Positions 41,905 to 51,273 of a stretch of DNA of 64,000 nt are shown in pieces. The notes below the pieces were generated by a model, which was not told the DNA's origin, searched no databases, and saw nothing but the letters and a program-made list of their open reading frames with translations. Each line of letters begins with the position of its first letter. Position 1 is the first letter of the stretch. Origin of the DNA: Bog-756 sp963730685 (GTDB taxonomy: Bacteria > Actinomycetota > Acidimicrobiia > Acidimicrobiales > RAAP-2); assembly GCA_963730685.1 (NCBI GenBank), contig CAVSSP010000003.1, positions 186,001-250,000 of the forward strand, given 5' to 3'. The position numbers were made by a program, and so were the translations under genes.

Positions 41905-44328
41905 CTACTGCGAGCGAAGGAGACGTCCGGGCTTGGTCCGCGCCGCCACCAGTGCCGGTCCGATGGCCAGCAGATTGGCCGCCACCATGACGCTGGCCGC
42001 CAACACGATCACCAACCCCATCGGCACGATGGACACAGGGACCACGCCGAGGTGGGAGGCGAACAGGTGCCAGGTGGCCCGCCCGGCGATGATGCCGAGC
42101 GGGATCCCGACCACGATTCCCACCAGGGCCACCGTGCTGGCCTGCCATCCCACTGCCGCCACCACCTGTCCGTTGACGAACCCCAGCACCTTCAGCAGCC
42201 CGATCTCTCGTCTCCGGCGCGACACGCTGACCAGGAGCAGGTGGGCCAGGGTGGCCGCCCCGAACACGGCCAGCAGCCCTCCGAGGATGAGCGGGAAGTT
42301 GACAGCCTCGCCGAAGTTGATGAGGGACGTGGGGGCAACCGGCAGGGAGGCGATGGAACGGAAGGTGTCCAGGTAGTGGGTCACGGTCGCCTGGCCGCGG
42401 GCCCCGGGCGACACGCTGATCAGGATTCCTCCACTGCTGTCGCCCAGCACGTACTGACGGCAGCTCCCCTGGTGCGGACCCGGTGGGCACGACGCCGCGG
42501 CCAGGCCGGGGATGGTCATGAGCGCCCCGCTGGCCAGCCCGACGGCCCCGCCGAGCACCGGAAAGGCCACCTCGGACACCACCCGGAACGGCACGGTCCG
42601 CTTCCCGCCCGACGGCGTGAGCACGGTGACCTCGACGGTGGATCCCACCCTGGTGTGGAGCTGGCTCATGGTCGACGATCCCAGGCCGATCTGCCCCACG
42701 TCGTCGGGAAGCGAGCCGGTCACGGCGGAGAAGAGCAGAGCCCCCCGGTGCGACTGGGCGGCCACCACACCCACCGCCGTCCCGCCGATGGTGGCCTGGG
42801 TGGCCAGGCCCCGGGAGATCCTGGTGACCTCGGGGTTGCCCCGGAGGCTGGTCATGATGCGGTCGTACGTGCTCGGGGTGCTCACCGTGAAGTTGAGTTG
42901 GTATGCGTCGCCGTAGAGGGCGGGGGTGGTGGTGAGATGGGTGAGGCTGGAGCCGAAGACCAGCGTGGCGCAGAGGGCGACGACGGCCAGTACCGTGCCC
43001 AGCAGGGCCGTGCCGACCGGCACGTTGGCTCCGCCGGTCTTCCGCTCGAGCGCGTTGCGTACGCCGATGAGGGCAGTGGGCGGGGCGCCCAGCGCGGCCA
43101 GGCGGGCCACGGTGGGGGAGGCGTGGGCGAACCTCCCACTGCCGTCCACCCGCGTCCGCCGGGCCCCCCGCACGGCGGGCCAGATGCCGAGCGCCACCAC
43201 CACCCCTGCCGTGGCCGCTGCACCGAACAGGAGCACGGGGGCATCGAAGGACAGACCGGTCGAGGACTCGGCCAGGCGGGCCTCACCCACCGGGGCGATG
43301 GGGGACAGTAGGAAGGCCAGCAGGAGGGCGCCCAGCCCACCGGCAACGCCCACCCCCACCGTGCGGGCCATGGCCAGTTGGATCAGCTGGCGACGCTCGA
43401 CCCCCAGTGCCACCAGGGTGGGATAGTCACGAGCCTCCTCGTTGCTCTGGCGGGCAAGCGCCTGGCCCACCACGGCCAATCCGACCAGACCGGCCAGCGC
43501 GGCCAGGATCCACCACCCCACGGCCTGGGGGTGGATTGCCCGTTCGACCGCCGCCACTTCCTCGTCCTCGCTCTCGACGCCCTGGATGCCGTCGGAGGAG
43601 AGTGCGTTCATCTGGGCGTTGAACCGGGGCAGGTCAGCGGCGCCGTGCTCCAGCCGAACCAGGAAGACCACACCGTCTGCTGCCTTCGGGGCCACCGACT
43701 TGGTGAAGGCCGGAGAGGCGAAGATCTCGTAGGAAGGTGTGCTGCCGGCGGGTAGGTCGAGCTCGGAGACCTCGAAGCCGACCACGTGGAGCGCCACGAT
43801 CGGCCCGGTGGGAGCAGGGTAGGTCCCGGTGGCGTTGTTGTAGGCCGAGGTCTGCGAGGCGGCGTAGAGCGGCACCCGAATGACCGTGCCGAGTCGGACG
43901 CCGGCGGCCTGCTCGAGGTTCTCGGATGCCAGTACCTGGTACGGGTCGGACGGATCGGGCACGTGGCCGGACACGAGGTTCCAGATCGTGGGGCCCCTCG
44001 ACGGGGTGATGAGGGAGAACTCGGTCGGGTTGAGCGGCCGGGTGCAGTTGCAGGTGGGCTGGCCGGTGTCGATGCCGAGGACCCGGGTGTACGAGCTCAC
44101 TTCGGGGAGGGCCGAGTGGTTGGGTATCCCGGTGTCCGCGCCGGTGTAGACGGTGGCGTCGAAGCCGTGCTCGTGCACGAAACGGGGTACGGACGCGTCC
44201 GTCCGTCGACCGGCCGCGGTGGCACCCAGCACGAAGCCCCCGACCAGGGTGATGAGCAGCACGATGAGCGACCATGACTTCCACCGGTTCCGCAATTCGG
44301 CACGAATTGCGAACGAGACAGCTCCCAC
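41905..44328 (-). CDS. FtsX-like ABC transporter permease (MacB/LolC type)
   Basis: Large permease of 807 aa, probably mechanotransmitting or lipoprotein-extruding rather than a classical transporter. It has an N-terminal membrane segment (WSLIVLLITLVGGFVLGA), a first periplasmic domain, two FtsX modules (AVGWWILAALAGLVGLAVVG onward and GGLLAVFGAATLAHLLLV onward), a second periplasmic domain, and the C-terminal RREIGLLKVLGFVNGQVV signature. GTG 44328 begins VGAVSFAIRAELRNRW; the earlier in-frame stretch lacks family similarity. No ATP-binding partner gene is adjacent, which is unusual for this family. Confidence 0.82.
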   Translation of the reverse strand: MGAVSFAIRAELRNRWKSWSLIVLLITLVGGFVLGATAAGRRTDASVPRFVHEHGFDATVYTGADTGIPNHSALPEVSSYTRVLGIDTGQPTCNCTRPLNPTEFSLITPSRGPTIWNLVSGHVPDPSDPYQVLASENLEQAAGVRLGTVIRVPLYAASQTSAYNNATGTYPAPTGPIVALHVVGFEVSELDLPAGSTPSYEIFASPAFTKSVAPKAADGVVFLVRLEHGAADLPRFNAQMNALSSDGIQGVESEDEEVAAVERAIHPQAVGWWILAALAGLVGLAVVGQALARQSNEEARDYPTLVALGVERRQLIQLAMARTVGVGVAGGLGALLLAFLLSPIAPVGEARLAESSTGLSFDAPVLLFGAAATAGVVVALGIWPAVRGARRTRVDGSGRFAHASPTVARLAALGAPPTALIGVRNALERKTGGANVPVGTALLGTVLAVVALCATLVFGSSLTHLTTTPALYGDAYQLNFTVSTPSTYDRIMTSLRGNPEVTRISRGLATQATIGGTAVGVVAAQSHRGALLFSAVTGSLPDDVGQIGLGSSTMSQLHTRVGSTVEVTVLTPSGGKRTVPFRVVSEVAFPVLGGAVGLASGALMTIPGLAAASCPPGPHQGSCRQYVLGDSSGGILISVSPGARGQATVTHYLDTFRSIASLPVAPTSLINFGEAVNFPLILGGLLAVFGAATLAHLLLVSVSRRRREIGLLKVLGFVNGQVVAAVGWQASTVALVGIVVGIPLGIIAGRATWHLFASHLGVVPVSIVPMGLVIVLAASVMVAANLLAIGPALVAARTKPGRLLRSQ

Positions 44329-44524
44329 CCCACCACCTTTCCGCCACCCGTGTCGGTTCCTCCCCTCAGTATCGACCGGGCGGGAGGCGGCGCCAAGGTG
44401 GCCAGCAGCCGCGGTGCCATCGTGGTAGTACCACCTGGCGCCCCGGCGATGGTCGGATCTGGGCCGTGGACCTCGAATTCGGACGACGCCGGCGTCCGCC
44501 GGCGTCCGCCCGCCGCCGCCTGAT

Positions 44525-45085
44525 TCAGGCGTTCCGCCCGCCTGCAGCACGCGCCAGACAGGCCTCGAAGCCCTCCAGGTCACTCAGTTGGCGGGGGTGG
44601 TCGGTTCCAGGCCTGACCACACCACCTCCGGAGCGGGTGACGACCCCTTCGCACATGGCGTTGTCGAAGAACCCGAAATCCTCGACCATGGTGCCGTCAC
44701 CCGGACCTGATGCCTGCAAACGGACCTTGTAGTCGTCGGCCGAGTTCGAGTACCCGAACACCGGCTTGCCACAGGCGTACAGGTAACCGATCTCCACGGC
44801 CGTCCCGACGTCCACGCTGATCCCCCGGAACGGCGTCAGATTGGCGATGCACAGGTCGCATCGGTCCATCATGGAGACACAGATGTCGAAGATCTCGTGC
44901 CCGGTGTCCGCAGCCGGGCCGGTTCCCCTCGGAGCCTCGTCCAACGGGAATACCCCCTCGAATCCGTACGCTCTGCACAGGTCCTTCTTCCGGTCGCCGA
45001 TCTCCACCGCGTCGGGCAGGAACACCTCGGGGCCGGCGAGGTAGACCTTGGGGGCGAGCCGCCGGCTCCGGTGTTCGGACCTCAT
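44525..45085 (-). CDS. Nucleoside 2-deoxyribosyltransferase family protein
   Basis: Enzyme family that cleaves or swaps the N-glycosidic bond of deoxyribonucleosides. The 186-aa product begins near KVYLAGPEVFLPDA and has a central DICVSMMDRCDLCIANLTPF with the catalytic-site region SVDVGTAVEIGYLYACGKPV, whose Glu fits the family nucleophile. A Tyr/Asp-rich C-terminal half follows. ATG 45085 is chosen as the start nearest the fold. It lies 50 bases after the FkbH-like gene on the same strand. A base-salvage or nucleotide-hygiene role is possible. Confidence 0.8.
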   Translation of the reverse strand: MRSEHRSRRLAPKVYLAGPEVFLPDAVEIGDRKKDLCRAYGFEGVFPLDEAPRGTGPAADTGHEIFDICVSMMDRCDLCIANLTPFRGISVDVGTAVEIGYLYACGKPVFGYSNSADDYKVRLQASGPGDGTMVEDFGFFDNAMCEGVVTRSGGGVVRPGTDHPRQLSDLEGFEACLARAAGGRNA

Positions 45086-45135
45086 CGGCGGACCACATCG
45101 ACGCCGGTCACCTCGGGCCTCTCCCCGGTCACCGC

Positions 45136-47038
45136 TCAGCGCCGGGCTGTCAACCGGTGGCGAAGCGGCCCCGCCTTCTTGCGGAACCAGACACCGGCCT
45201 GTCGAAAGGCGGAATCGGGCCGGATGCGGATGGTGGTCGCTCCTGACGCACGAATCTCTTCGGCGATCCGCAGGTAGTGGTGACGCCGGTAGTGACGGAC
45301 ATTGCCGACGAGGTCGTCCTCGGTGGTGATGAACCGCCGTACATCGAGGATCGTGGTGTTGGCCAGGTCGGCCGCTACTTCGTCGAGCGCCGAATTCATC
45401 GCCTTGTGTCGGAGGTGGCGATCCGGCTCCTTTGGGTTGTCGACAGGGACCTCCGTCCCGTTCAACAAGATGAGCCGGGCCCCCGCCGGGATCGACCCGG
45501 CCAGCCATCGAATGTTCTCCTTGAACCGGTCGGTACCGATGCATCCCATGAAGTCGAACTCGGCGGCGAACCACTCGAGAAAGGCACGGTCGATCCCACA
45601 GTGTCCGAAGTCTGCCTCCAGGCCGGGCCAGCTGGTGGGATCGGTGACAACTCGGTCGAACTGGCACCAGGTCACCACGAGGCCGGACGCGCGATGGAGG
45701 TAGATCCCCTGCGAATAGTCGACGAGCACGCTGTAGACGAGTACGTCGTACTCCGGACGGATCACGCTGCGGGGAGTGAATGCCTGGTCGTCGAGGAATG
45801 GGAGCCGTTCGACCACCTCCTGCTGGGCGACTGTCAATCCGGCGACCGATTGGCGGAGGAGCTCCGTGTGCTCCGCATGGACGGGGGCACCCGACGCGCT
45901 CGACGCGGTGGAAGTCGGTGGCGATGTCTCCACCGAGGAACTGGGCGGTGGCCAGCAGGTCGCAGCCGCCGACGATGAGGATGCGTTCGGATCGGGCCTC
46001 AGATCCGCCGGCGCGGGTCGGTCGATGTTGTCCGGATGACCGTGCTGCGGTGGGCGTCCCGTCGTCCAGGGTGATCCAGTCGACGGACCAGTCGAGGGTC
46101 GAGGCGACTTCTCCCACGATGGTGAGCCCCGGGCGTCCCAGGTGGTCGTACACCCACTGTTCGACTCCCATGTTGAGGATGCGACAGGAGAAGAGGAAGT
46201 CGAGGAGCACCCCGTCCGAGCGTGTGTAGAACCCGCAGATTCCGTGGTCGCCGTACCGGTCGTGGACCTCGATGTATGCCGACTCGGTTCCGGGGTCGGC
46301 CAGGAGTGCGGCGAACTCGTCCCGGTCGGGCCGGCGCTTGGTGAAGTTGAGCTGATTGGTGCGATTGGCCAGTTCGAACAGTCGCTCCGCTTCGGCCGTG
46401 GTCGCCTCCCTGATCGCCACCGTGATGTCGCATGAGCGCAAGAACGATTCGTTCGACTCCGAGGTGGACTGTCGGTCGGCCACCCTCAGTTCCAAGGTCC
46501 GGTACTGGTGCAGGCGGGACAGCTCGCGGTCGTCCTTGCCGGCCAGCTCGGGGCGGGTCAGCAGGCCGTCGATGATGGCCGGATCGGCGGTTTGGATGCC
46601 GGGTGCGAAGTGGCGGACCTCCTCCCGATTGAGGGCCAGGTCGTCGATGAACAGCACATTCTCGGGGCGGAGCTGCGCGTCCTCGATGATCTGGGCGACA
46701 CGGGCCCCCTTCGGCGACCAGTCGATCCGGGCGAACACGAACTCCCCCCACAGCCCGGCCAGCTCGAGCCGCGCCCGCACCGCGCCGAACTCGTTCTTCG
46801 AGCAGATCGAGCTCACGATCCCGCGACGGTTCAATGCCCGGATCAGGTCGACCCTCGACGGATCGAGGACGACGGGGCCCTCGGACAGTGCACCGGTCCA
46901 CAGCGTGTCGTCCAGGTCCCACACGATCAATTTCACCGGCCCGGAGAGGGTCGTCGGCGCCGACTCGGTCGTGTCCGGACCCCGGACTTCCTGCCCGGTC
47001 ACCTCGGACACGCCACCCCTGCATGCCCGCTCGCCCAT
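45136..47038 (-). CDS. FkbH-like HAD / GNAT protein with C-terminal SGNH-like domain (frame broken)
   Basis: FkbH-like protein, a family that loads phosphoglycerate-derived C3 units or glyceryl groups on carrier proteins in natural-product pathways. The HAD-like N-domain has LIVWDLDDTLWTGALSEGP and LFIDDLALNREEVRHF. A GNAT-like region follows (FELANRTNQLNFTKRRPDRD, DHGICGFYTRSDGVLLDFLF). One extra base near 45891 breaks the frame. The protein then continues HAEHTELLRQSVAG and ends in an SGNH-like part (ARLILLNGTEVPVDN, NVRHYRRHHYLRIAEEIR). Corrected size is 633 aa. No polyketide or carrier-protein gene is nearby. ATG 47038 or GTG 47011 may be the start. Confidence 0.75.
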
Positions 47039-47372
47039 GACGGCCCTCCGAAGCGGGCCCGAGCGACGACGTGGCTGACGGAACGGCCCCCGCCGATCGA
47101 ACTGTCCGGCCCCCCATAAGCAGTGTCCGTCGCGGACATGCGCGCTCCCTGTCAGCCGCAGTTCCGGCCTGGCTGGCCCGAGACCGGCAACTCGAAGTTT
47201 CGCACAGTTGGGGTCGTCGATGCCCAAGTCCCCTGGTCAGGCGGCTCCCCCCTTGTGACGGTCGGCCCCGTCCCACGGTTTCCGGCATCCCCCGGGCCGG
47301 GTCCAGCACGCCCAGCTCGGCCAAGAACCGATCACGAGGGGTTGCCGAGCCCGTCCTTGCTACCTTGTGCCG
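47039..47372. other. Divergent intergenic region fkbH-like / Mop regulator
   Basis: About 330 bases with no recognisable gene on either strand. Promoters for both neighbours are expected. The only specific element seen is TACCTT at 47361-47366 next to the regulator start. Confidence 0.4.
47361..47366 (+). promoter_or_regulatory. Leaderless -10 box (TACCTT)
   Basis: TACCTT followed by six bases and then ATG 47373, with no ribosome-binding site. Confidence 0.5.
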
Positions 47373-47774
47373 ATGCCCTCGTACCGCATCGGCCAGGCCG
47401 CCGAGCTTCTAGGGGTCAGTCCGGACACCGTCAGGCGATGGGCCGATGCCGGAAGGGTCAAGACCACGATCACCGACGGCGGATGGCGTTCCTTCGATGG
47501 TGAGGAGCTGGCCCGCTTCGCCACGGAGATCGCCGGTGACCAGACGTTGGACCGCCCTCGGAAGCAGTCGGCACGTAACCGCTTCTTGGGGATCATCACC
47601 CGCGTCACCAAGGACGGGGTGGCGGCTCAGGTCGACGTAGTGTGTGGTCCGCACCGCTTCGTGTCCCTGATCACCCGGGAGGCGGCCGACGAACTGGAGT
47701 TGGTGCCGGGCATGGTGGCCGATGTGGCCATCAAGGCCACCAATGTGGGTGTCGAGATACCGGCCCAGTTCTGA
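47373..47774 (+). CDS. MerR-type HTH plus Mop (TOBE) molybdate-responsive regulator
   Basis: Small predicted molybdate sensor and DNA-binding protein of 133 aa. Residues 3-55 form a MerR/excisionase-type helix-turn-helix (YRIGQAAELLGVSPDTVRRW, ADAGRVKTTITDGGWRSF). Residues 68-133 are a Mop/TOBE oxyanion-binding domain (SARNRFLGIITRVTKDGVAA, VSLITREAADELELVPGM, AIKATNVGVEI). This is a compact, ModE-like architecture with a different HTH. It converges with the modBC-modA operon 12 bases away, so it is the obvious regulator candidate for molybdate uptake. No ribosome-binding site; probably leaderless. Confidence 0.82.
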   Translation: MPSYRIGQAAELLGVSPDTVRRWADAGRVKTTITDGGWRSFDGEELARFATEIAGDQTLDRPRKQSARNRFLGIITRVTKDGVAAQVDVVCGPHRFVSLITREAADELELVPGMVADVAIKATNVGVEIPAQF

Positions 47775-47786
47775 CGCTACGGTCGG

Positions 47787-49619
47787 TCACCCCGGCTGGA
47801 ACGGTTGCTGGTCGACGGCGGGCCAGAGGGTGATGGCGTCGGGTGGGAGCTCCACACCGCAGCGATGACCGATCTCGAGGTCGAGCCGCTCGGGGGTGCG
47901 AATCTCCAGCTCGAACCCCGGCACGATGGTGACGTTCAGCAAGGTCGCACTGCCGGTGTCGGCGATGTCGGTCAGGACTCCTGGGAGGCCGCCGGTCTCC
48001 GTGAGCCGCACGTGTTCGGGACGGATGCTCCAGAGTGCCGCGGTCCCCGCTTCGAGCGCGGTGGGCGCGACCCGGAGCGTCACTCCCTCGGTGGTGATGC
48101 TGTCCCCGGAGTCGACGACGGCCCGGAGGAGATTGGCGATTCCGAGCAGCCGGGCCACCTCCGGCGACGAGGGCCGTGAGAACAGCTGTCTGGTGGTGCC
48201 TGACTGCAGGGCGGATCCTTCGGAGATCACGATCACCTCGTCGGCCAGGAGCGCGGCCTCCTCCGGATCGTGGGTGACGACCACCGTGGCCAGGCCGGTC
48301 TGGCGCTGCAGACGCCGCAACTCACGCTGGAGCTCCCGTCGCACCGGGACGTCGAGGGCGGAGAAGGGCTCGTCCAGCAGCAGGAGCTGCGGTGACCGGC
48401 ACAGCGCCTGGGCCAGGCCCACCCTTTGACGCTGCCCCCCGCTCAGCTGGTCGGGATATCGGTTCTCCAGTCCGTCGAGTCGGAGATGGTCCAGCCAGTA
48501 GGCCGCGATGGGAGGGGTCGCGCCGGAGGCGAAGAGGAGTTGCTGCCACACCGTCATGTGCGGGAACAGCGAGAATCCCTGGGCGACGTACCCGACCCGA
48601 CGGCTCTCGACCCGTACGGACCGGACCGGTCTGTCCCCGTAGGTCACCTCGCCCGGTGCGACACCGTGGAGTCCGGCCAGGCAGCGGAGGAGCGCGGACT
48701 TCCCCGACCCGGACGGCCCGAGAACGGCAAGTCGGGATGCGCCTGTCCGATGGGCCACGGTGAGGCGGAACGTGCCCAGTCGGAAGTCGATGTCGAATCC
48801 GACCGGGGTGGACCTGACGTCCTCCGGGGGGCTCGGGACCGGGGGCACCACGCCTTTTCGCGCGCCACCAGGTCGTCGGAGCCGGCTGATGATCACCACG
48901 ACCGCCGCCACCGCGAGTGCCAGCGCGGTCGGCGCCATGGTCGTGGGGAGTCCGACGCCGCTGAACTGGTTGTAGGTGTAGATGGGCAGGGAGAAGGGGT
49001 GATAGGCGATGACGGCGATGGCGCCGTACTCCCCGAACGAACGGAGCCAGGCCAGGAGCATGCCGGCGCGGACGCCCGGTCCGGCCACGGGCAGCGCAAC
49101 CCGCCGGAACCGCGAGAACTCGGAGTGCCCCAGGGTCGCCGCCACGTCCATGAGCCCGGGATCGACGGTGGAGAACGCGGCCCTGGCCGCCACGATGAGG
49201 AACGGCGCCGCCACGAAGACCTGGGCCAGCACGATGCCGGTCATCGACATCGTCAGGTGCCCGTCGAACAGCTGACCGAGCGAGGTATAGGGGCCGACCA
49301 GGTAGACGAGGAGGATTCCGCTCATGAGGGGCGGCAGGGCCAGCGGCAGTTGGACGACGAGTCCGATCAAGGATCCGATGCGGCTGGTGGTCCGGGCCAG
49401 GAGATAGGCCAACGGGACGCCGGCCAGGGTGATGACGGCGAGCGAGATGGTGGCGCTCTCGAGCGAGACGAAGAACGCCGGGAACAGGCCCGGCTCGCCG
49501 AAGCCTCGGTTCGAGGAGCCGCCGAAACGGATGACGAAGGCGATGACGGGCACCGCCAGGTACACGACGATGAGCCCGGCGAGCCAAGGCAAGGGGCTCT
49601 TGGCCAGCCCCCGGCGCAC
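47787..49619 (-). CDS. modBC: Fused molybdate ABC transporter permease-ATPase (ModBC)
   Basis: Membrane permease and ATPase in one 610-aa chain. Residues 1-250 are the ModB permease with six membrane segments and the EAA-type motif DVAATLGHSEFSRFRRVALP. After a linker, residues about 285-500 are the ATPase: Walker A GPSGSGKSALLRC, signature LSGGQRQRVGLAQAL, Walker B LLLLDEPFSALD and switch His in VVVTHDPEEAALLADE. A TOBE domain (SIRPEHVRL, LLNVTIVPG) ends it. GTG 49619 overlaps the modA stop (TAGTG), so the two are co-translated. The fusion guarantees stoichiometry of permease and ATPase. Confidence 0.88.
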   Translation of the reverse strand: MRRGLAKSPLPWLAGLIVVYLAVPVIAFVIRFGGSSNRGFGEPGLFPAFFVSLESATISLAVITLAGVPLAYLLARTTSRIGSLIGLVVQLPLALPPLMSGILLVYLVGPYTSLGQLFDGHLTMSMTGIVLAQVFVAAPFLIVAARAAFSTVDPGLMDVAATLGHSEFSRFRRVALPVAGPGVRAGMLLAWLRSFGEYGAIAVIAYHPFSLPIYTYNQFSGVGLPTTMAPTALALAVAAVVVIISRLRRPGGARKGVVPPVPSPPEDVRSTPVGFDIDFRLGTFRLTVAHRTGASRLAVLGPSGSGKSALLRCLAGLHGVAPGEVTYGDRPVRSVRVESRRVGYVAQGFSLFPHMTVWQQLLFASGATPPIAAYWLDHLRLDGLENRYPDQLSGGQRQRVGLAQALCRSPQLLLLDEPFSALDVPVRRELQRELRRLQRQTGLATVVVTHDPEEAALLADEVIVISEGSALQSGTTRQLFSRPSSPEVARLLGIANLLRAVVDSGDSITTEGVTLRVAPTALEAGTAALWSIRPEHVRLTETGGLPGVLTDIADTGSATLLNVTIVPGFELEIRTPERLDLEIGHRCGVELPPDAITLWPAVDQQPFQPG

Positions 49620-50554
49620 TAACGCAGGGCCGACTCGACGCCGATCGGGGCGAAGTCCAGGCCGGTCACCTTGGGCTTGGCCGCCGCCACCCCGTTCTTC
49701 GCCAGTATCTTCCGGCCACCGGGGCCCAGGAGAAAGTTGACGAATGCGATGGCCGCGGCTCCGTGGGGTGCCTTGTTCAAGATGGTGATCGTGTAGTCGC
49801 CGGCCAAAGCGGTCCCGGTCAGGGGGACCGTCTTCAAGTTGGCCGCCGAGGCCTCGACGCCGTAGAAGAACCCGGCGTCGAGCTGCCCGGCTTGCAGCTC
49901 ACCGACCAGCGACGTTTCCGGGAAGACATTGTCGGACCGGTTCGCCATCGACGCCAGCTCGGGGAGGCCGTGTGCCTTGGCCGCCGCATCCAGGGCCTTC
50001 ACCGCCAGAACCCCCTTGGGGTCCGTGGTGGGGTCCGTCCGGCCGATTCGGAAACCGGGTGCGGACACCACCTGGTACCAGGGCTTGGCTCTCAGCGCCT
50101 GGGCGAACTTGCTGTTCGGGTTGTAGCCGAGCACCAGCGGCGAGCTTGCGAACCGGTCGTACCAGGACACCCAGGATCCATTGCCCGTTCCCATGAGGGA
50201 TGCATTGACGTGCGGTGATGCGCTGATGAAGACGTCGCCCTGGAGAGTCCCACCCGAGATGCTGCTGGCCAGGGCGGTCGAGCCCATCGAGGTGTTGACG
50301 AGGGTGTAGCCGGTCGCCTTGTGGAACGCCGGCGCCACCTGGGACTCCATCAGATCCTGCAGCGACCCCGCCGACAGCACGTCGACCGGGCCCGAGCCGG
50401 TGGCCGCGGCGGCAGCCCCGCCGGGGCCGGCGGTGAGCAGGCTCACGACGACGGCGATCGACACCCCGAACCCCACGGCCCGGGGGCCGGGGCGGCGGCG
50501 GTGGTGGTGGTGGCGGAGGCGGTGGCCATCCTTGGCCGGGGCCCGTCGGGTCAT
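49619..50554 (-). CDS. modA: Molybdate/tungstate ABC transporter substrate-binding protein
   Basis: Extracytoplasmic oxyanion-binding protein (311 aa) with an N-terminal twin-basic/His-rich stretch and hydrophobic signal (VGFGVSIAVVVSLLTAG then Ala-rich). The mature part starts VDVLSAGSLQDLMESQVAPA, with the anion-binding Ser residues of the WtpA/ModA type, STALASSISGGTLQGDVFISA, and the later VFPETSLVGELQAGQLDAGFF hinge region. No lipobox Cys is evident. ATG 50554 lies six bases after a TACATT box, suggesting a leaderless operon start. It is followed by fused modBC. Confidence 0.85.
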   Translation of the reverse strand: MTRRAPAKDGHRLRHHHHRRRPGPRAVGFGVSIAVVVSLLTAGPGGAAAAATGSGPVDVLSAGSLQDLMESQVAPAFHKATGYTLVNTSMGSTALASSISGGTLQGDVFISASPHVNASLMGTGNGSWVSWYDRFASSPLVLGYNPNSKFAQALRAKPWYQVVSAPGFRIGRTDPTTDPKGVLAVKALDAAAKAHGLPELASMANRSDNVFPETSLVGELQAGQLDAGFFYGVEASAANLKTVPLTGTALAGDYTITILNKAPHGAAAIAFVNFLLGPGGRKILAKNGVAAAKPKVTGLDFAPIGVESALR

Positions 50555-50560
50555 CCGACG

Positions 50561-50566
50561 AATGTA
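50561..50566 (-). promoter_or_regulatory. Leaderless -10 box (TACATT) of modA-modBC
   Basis: On the minus strand TACATT is followed by six bases and ATG 50554. Confidence 0.5.
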
Positions 50567-50675
50567 CCAGGGGAAGACCGCAGATGAGATGCCGAGGTTA
50601 GAAATCGACTGTCTGATGCGGGCCGATCGCGACGGATGTTTCCGCAGGTGCGGGGCCCCCTTCTGGCCGGTCAGC

Positions 50676-51077
50676 TCACCCGACTCTGGACTGGTTGCGG
50701 CTCCTGAGCAACTTCCCCGCCGTCTGCCCACGGCCCTTCTTCGAGTGGGGGTGCGTTGCCAGTCCGGCCGCGGTCAGGGCCCCCGTCGTCGTGGTCGTCG
50801 TGAAGGCCGGCACCGGCGCAGTCGTCGGGGCAACGGAGTAGGGGAGTGTGGCAGCCGCCGTCGGGTGGGCACCGGTCGCCGCTGTCGTGCTGGGCGGGGT
50901 CGCCACCCGGGGCTTCGACGCCGTGCCGGCGACGGCCACCCCGATCCCCACCACGAGGACGACGACGACTGCCACCGTGCCGGCCAACAGCGCCCCCCGA
51001 CGCTTGTCAGGGAGGTGTGCCGTGCCGAGCAGCCACCGGAAACCCTGCCCGACCGCCTCGATCCAGTCGTCGATCAT
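50676..51077 (-). CDS. Single-pass membrane protein with Thr-rich exterior
   Basis: Unrecognised protein of 133 aa. A short cytoplasmic N-terminus (MIDDWIEAVGQGFRWLLG) precedes one transmembrane helix near residues 30-52 (GALLAGTVAVVVVLVVGIGV). An Ala/Thr/Pro-rich region with TTTTTTGALT and a basic C-terminus (SKKGRGQTAGKLLRSRN) follow. GGGGGAG precedes the ATG. Composition and codon use agree with a real gene. No domain is identifiable. Confidence 0.55.
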   Translation of the reverse strand: MIDDWIEAVGQGFRWLLGTAHLPDKRRGALLAGTVAVVVVLVVGIGVAVAGTASKPRVATPPSTTAATGAHPTAAATLPYSVAPTTAPVPAFTTTTTTGALTAAGLATHPHSKKGRGQTAGKLLRSRNQSRVG

Positions 51078-51259
51078 TCAAACTCCCCCGGTGTGCCGTC
51101 GGACGGTGCCCGATCCCGGCATGTAAGTGTGCCCCAACCTCGGCCGTCGTGCTCCAGGACAACGCCCCATCGTGCCAGGGTGACCACGGGACGTGAAGAC
51201 CGCATGACGGGCCGGCTCGGAGCCGGGGTCAGGCCCTGCCGACCAAACGTCCTCTGATC

Positions 51260-51265
51260 TACTGT
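51260..51265 (+). promoter_or_regulatory. Possible leaderless -10 box (TACTGT)
   Basis: TACTGT followed by eight bases and ATG 51274. Confidence 0.4.
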
Positions 51266-51273
51266 GGGCGACC

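Noticed and set aside
44388..44443. Inverted repeat GGCGCCAAGGTGG / CCACCTGGCGCC upstream of the FtsX-type gene
   Set aside because: Imperfect arms with a 30-base loop in GC-rich sequence; too weak to call a regulatory site or terminator.
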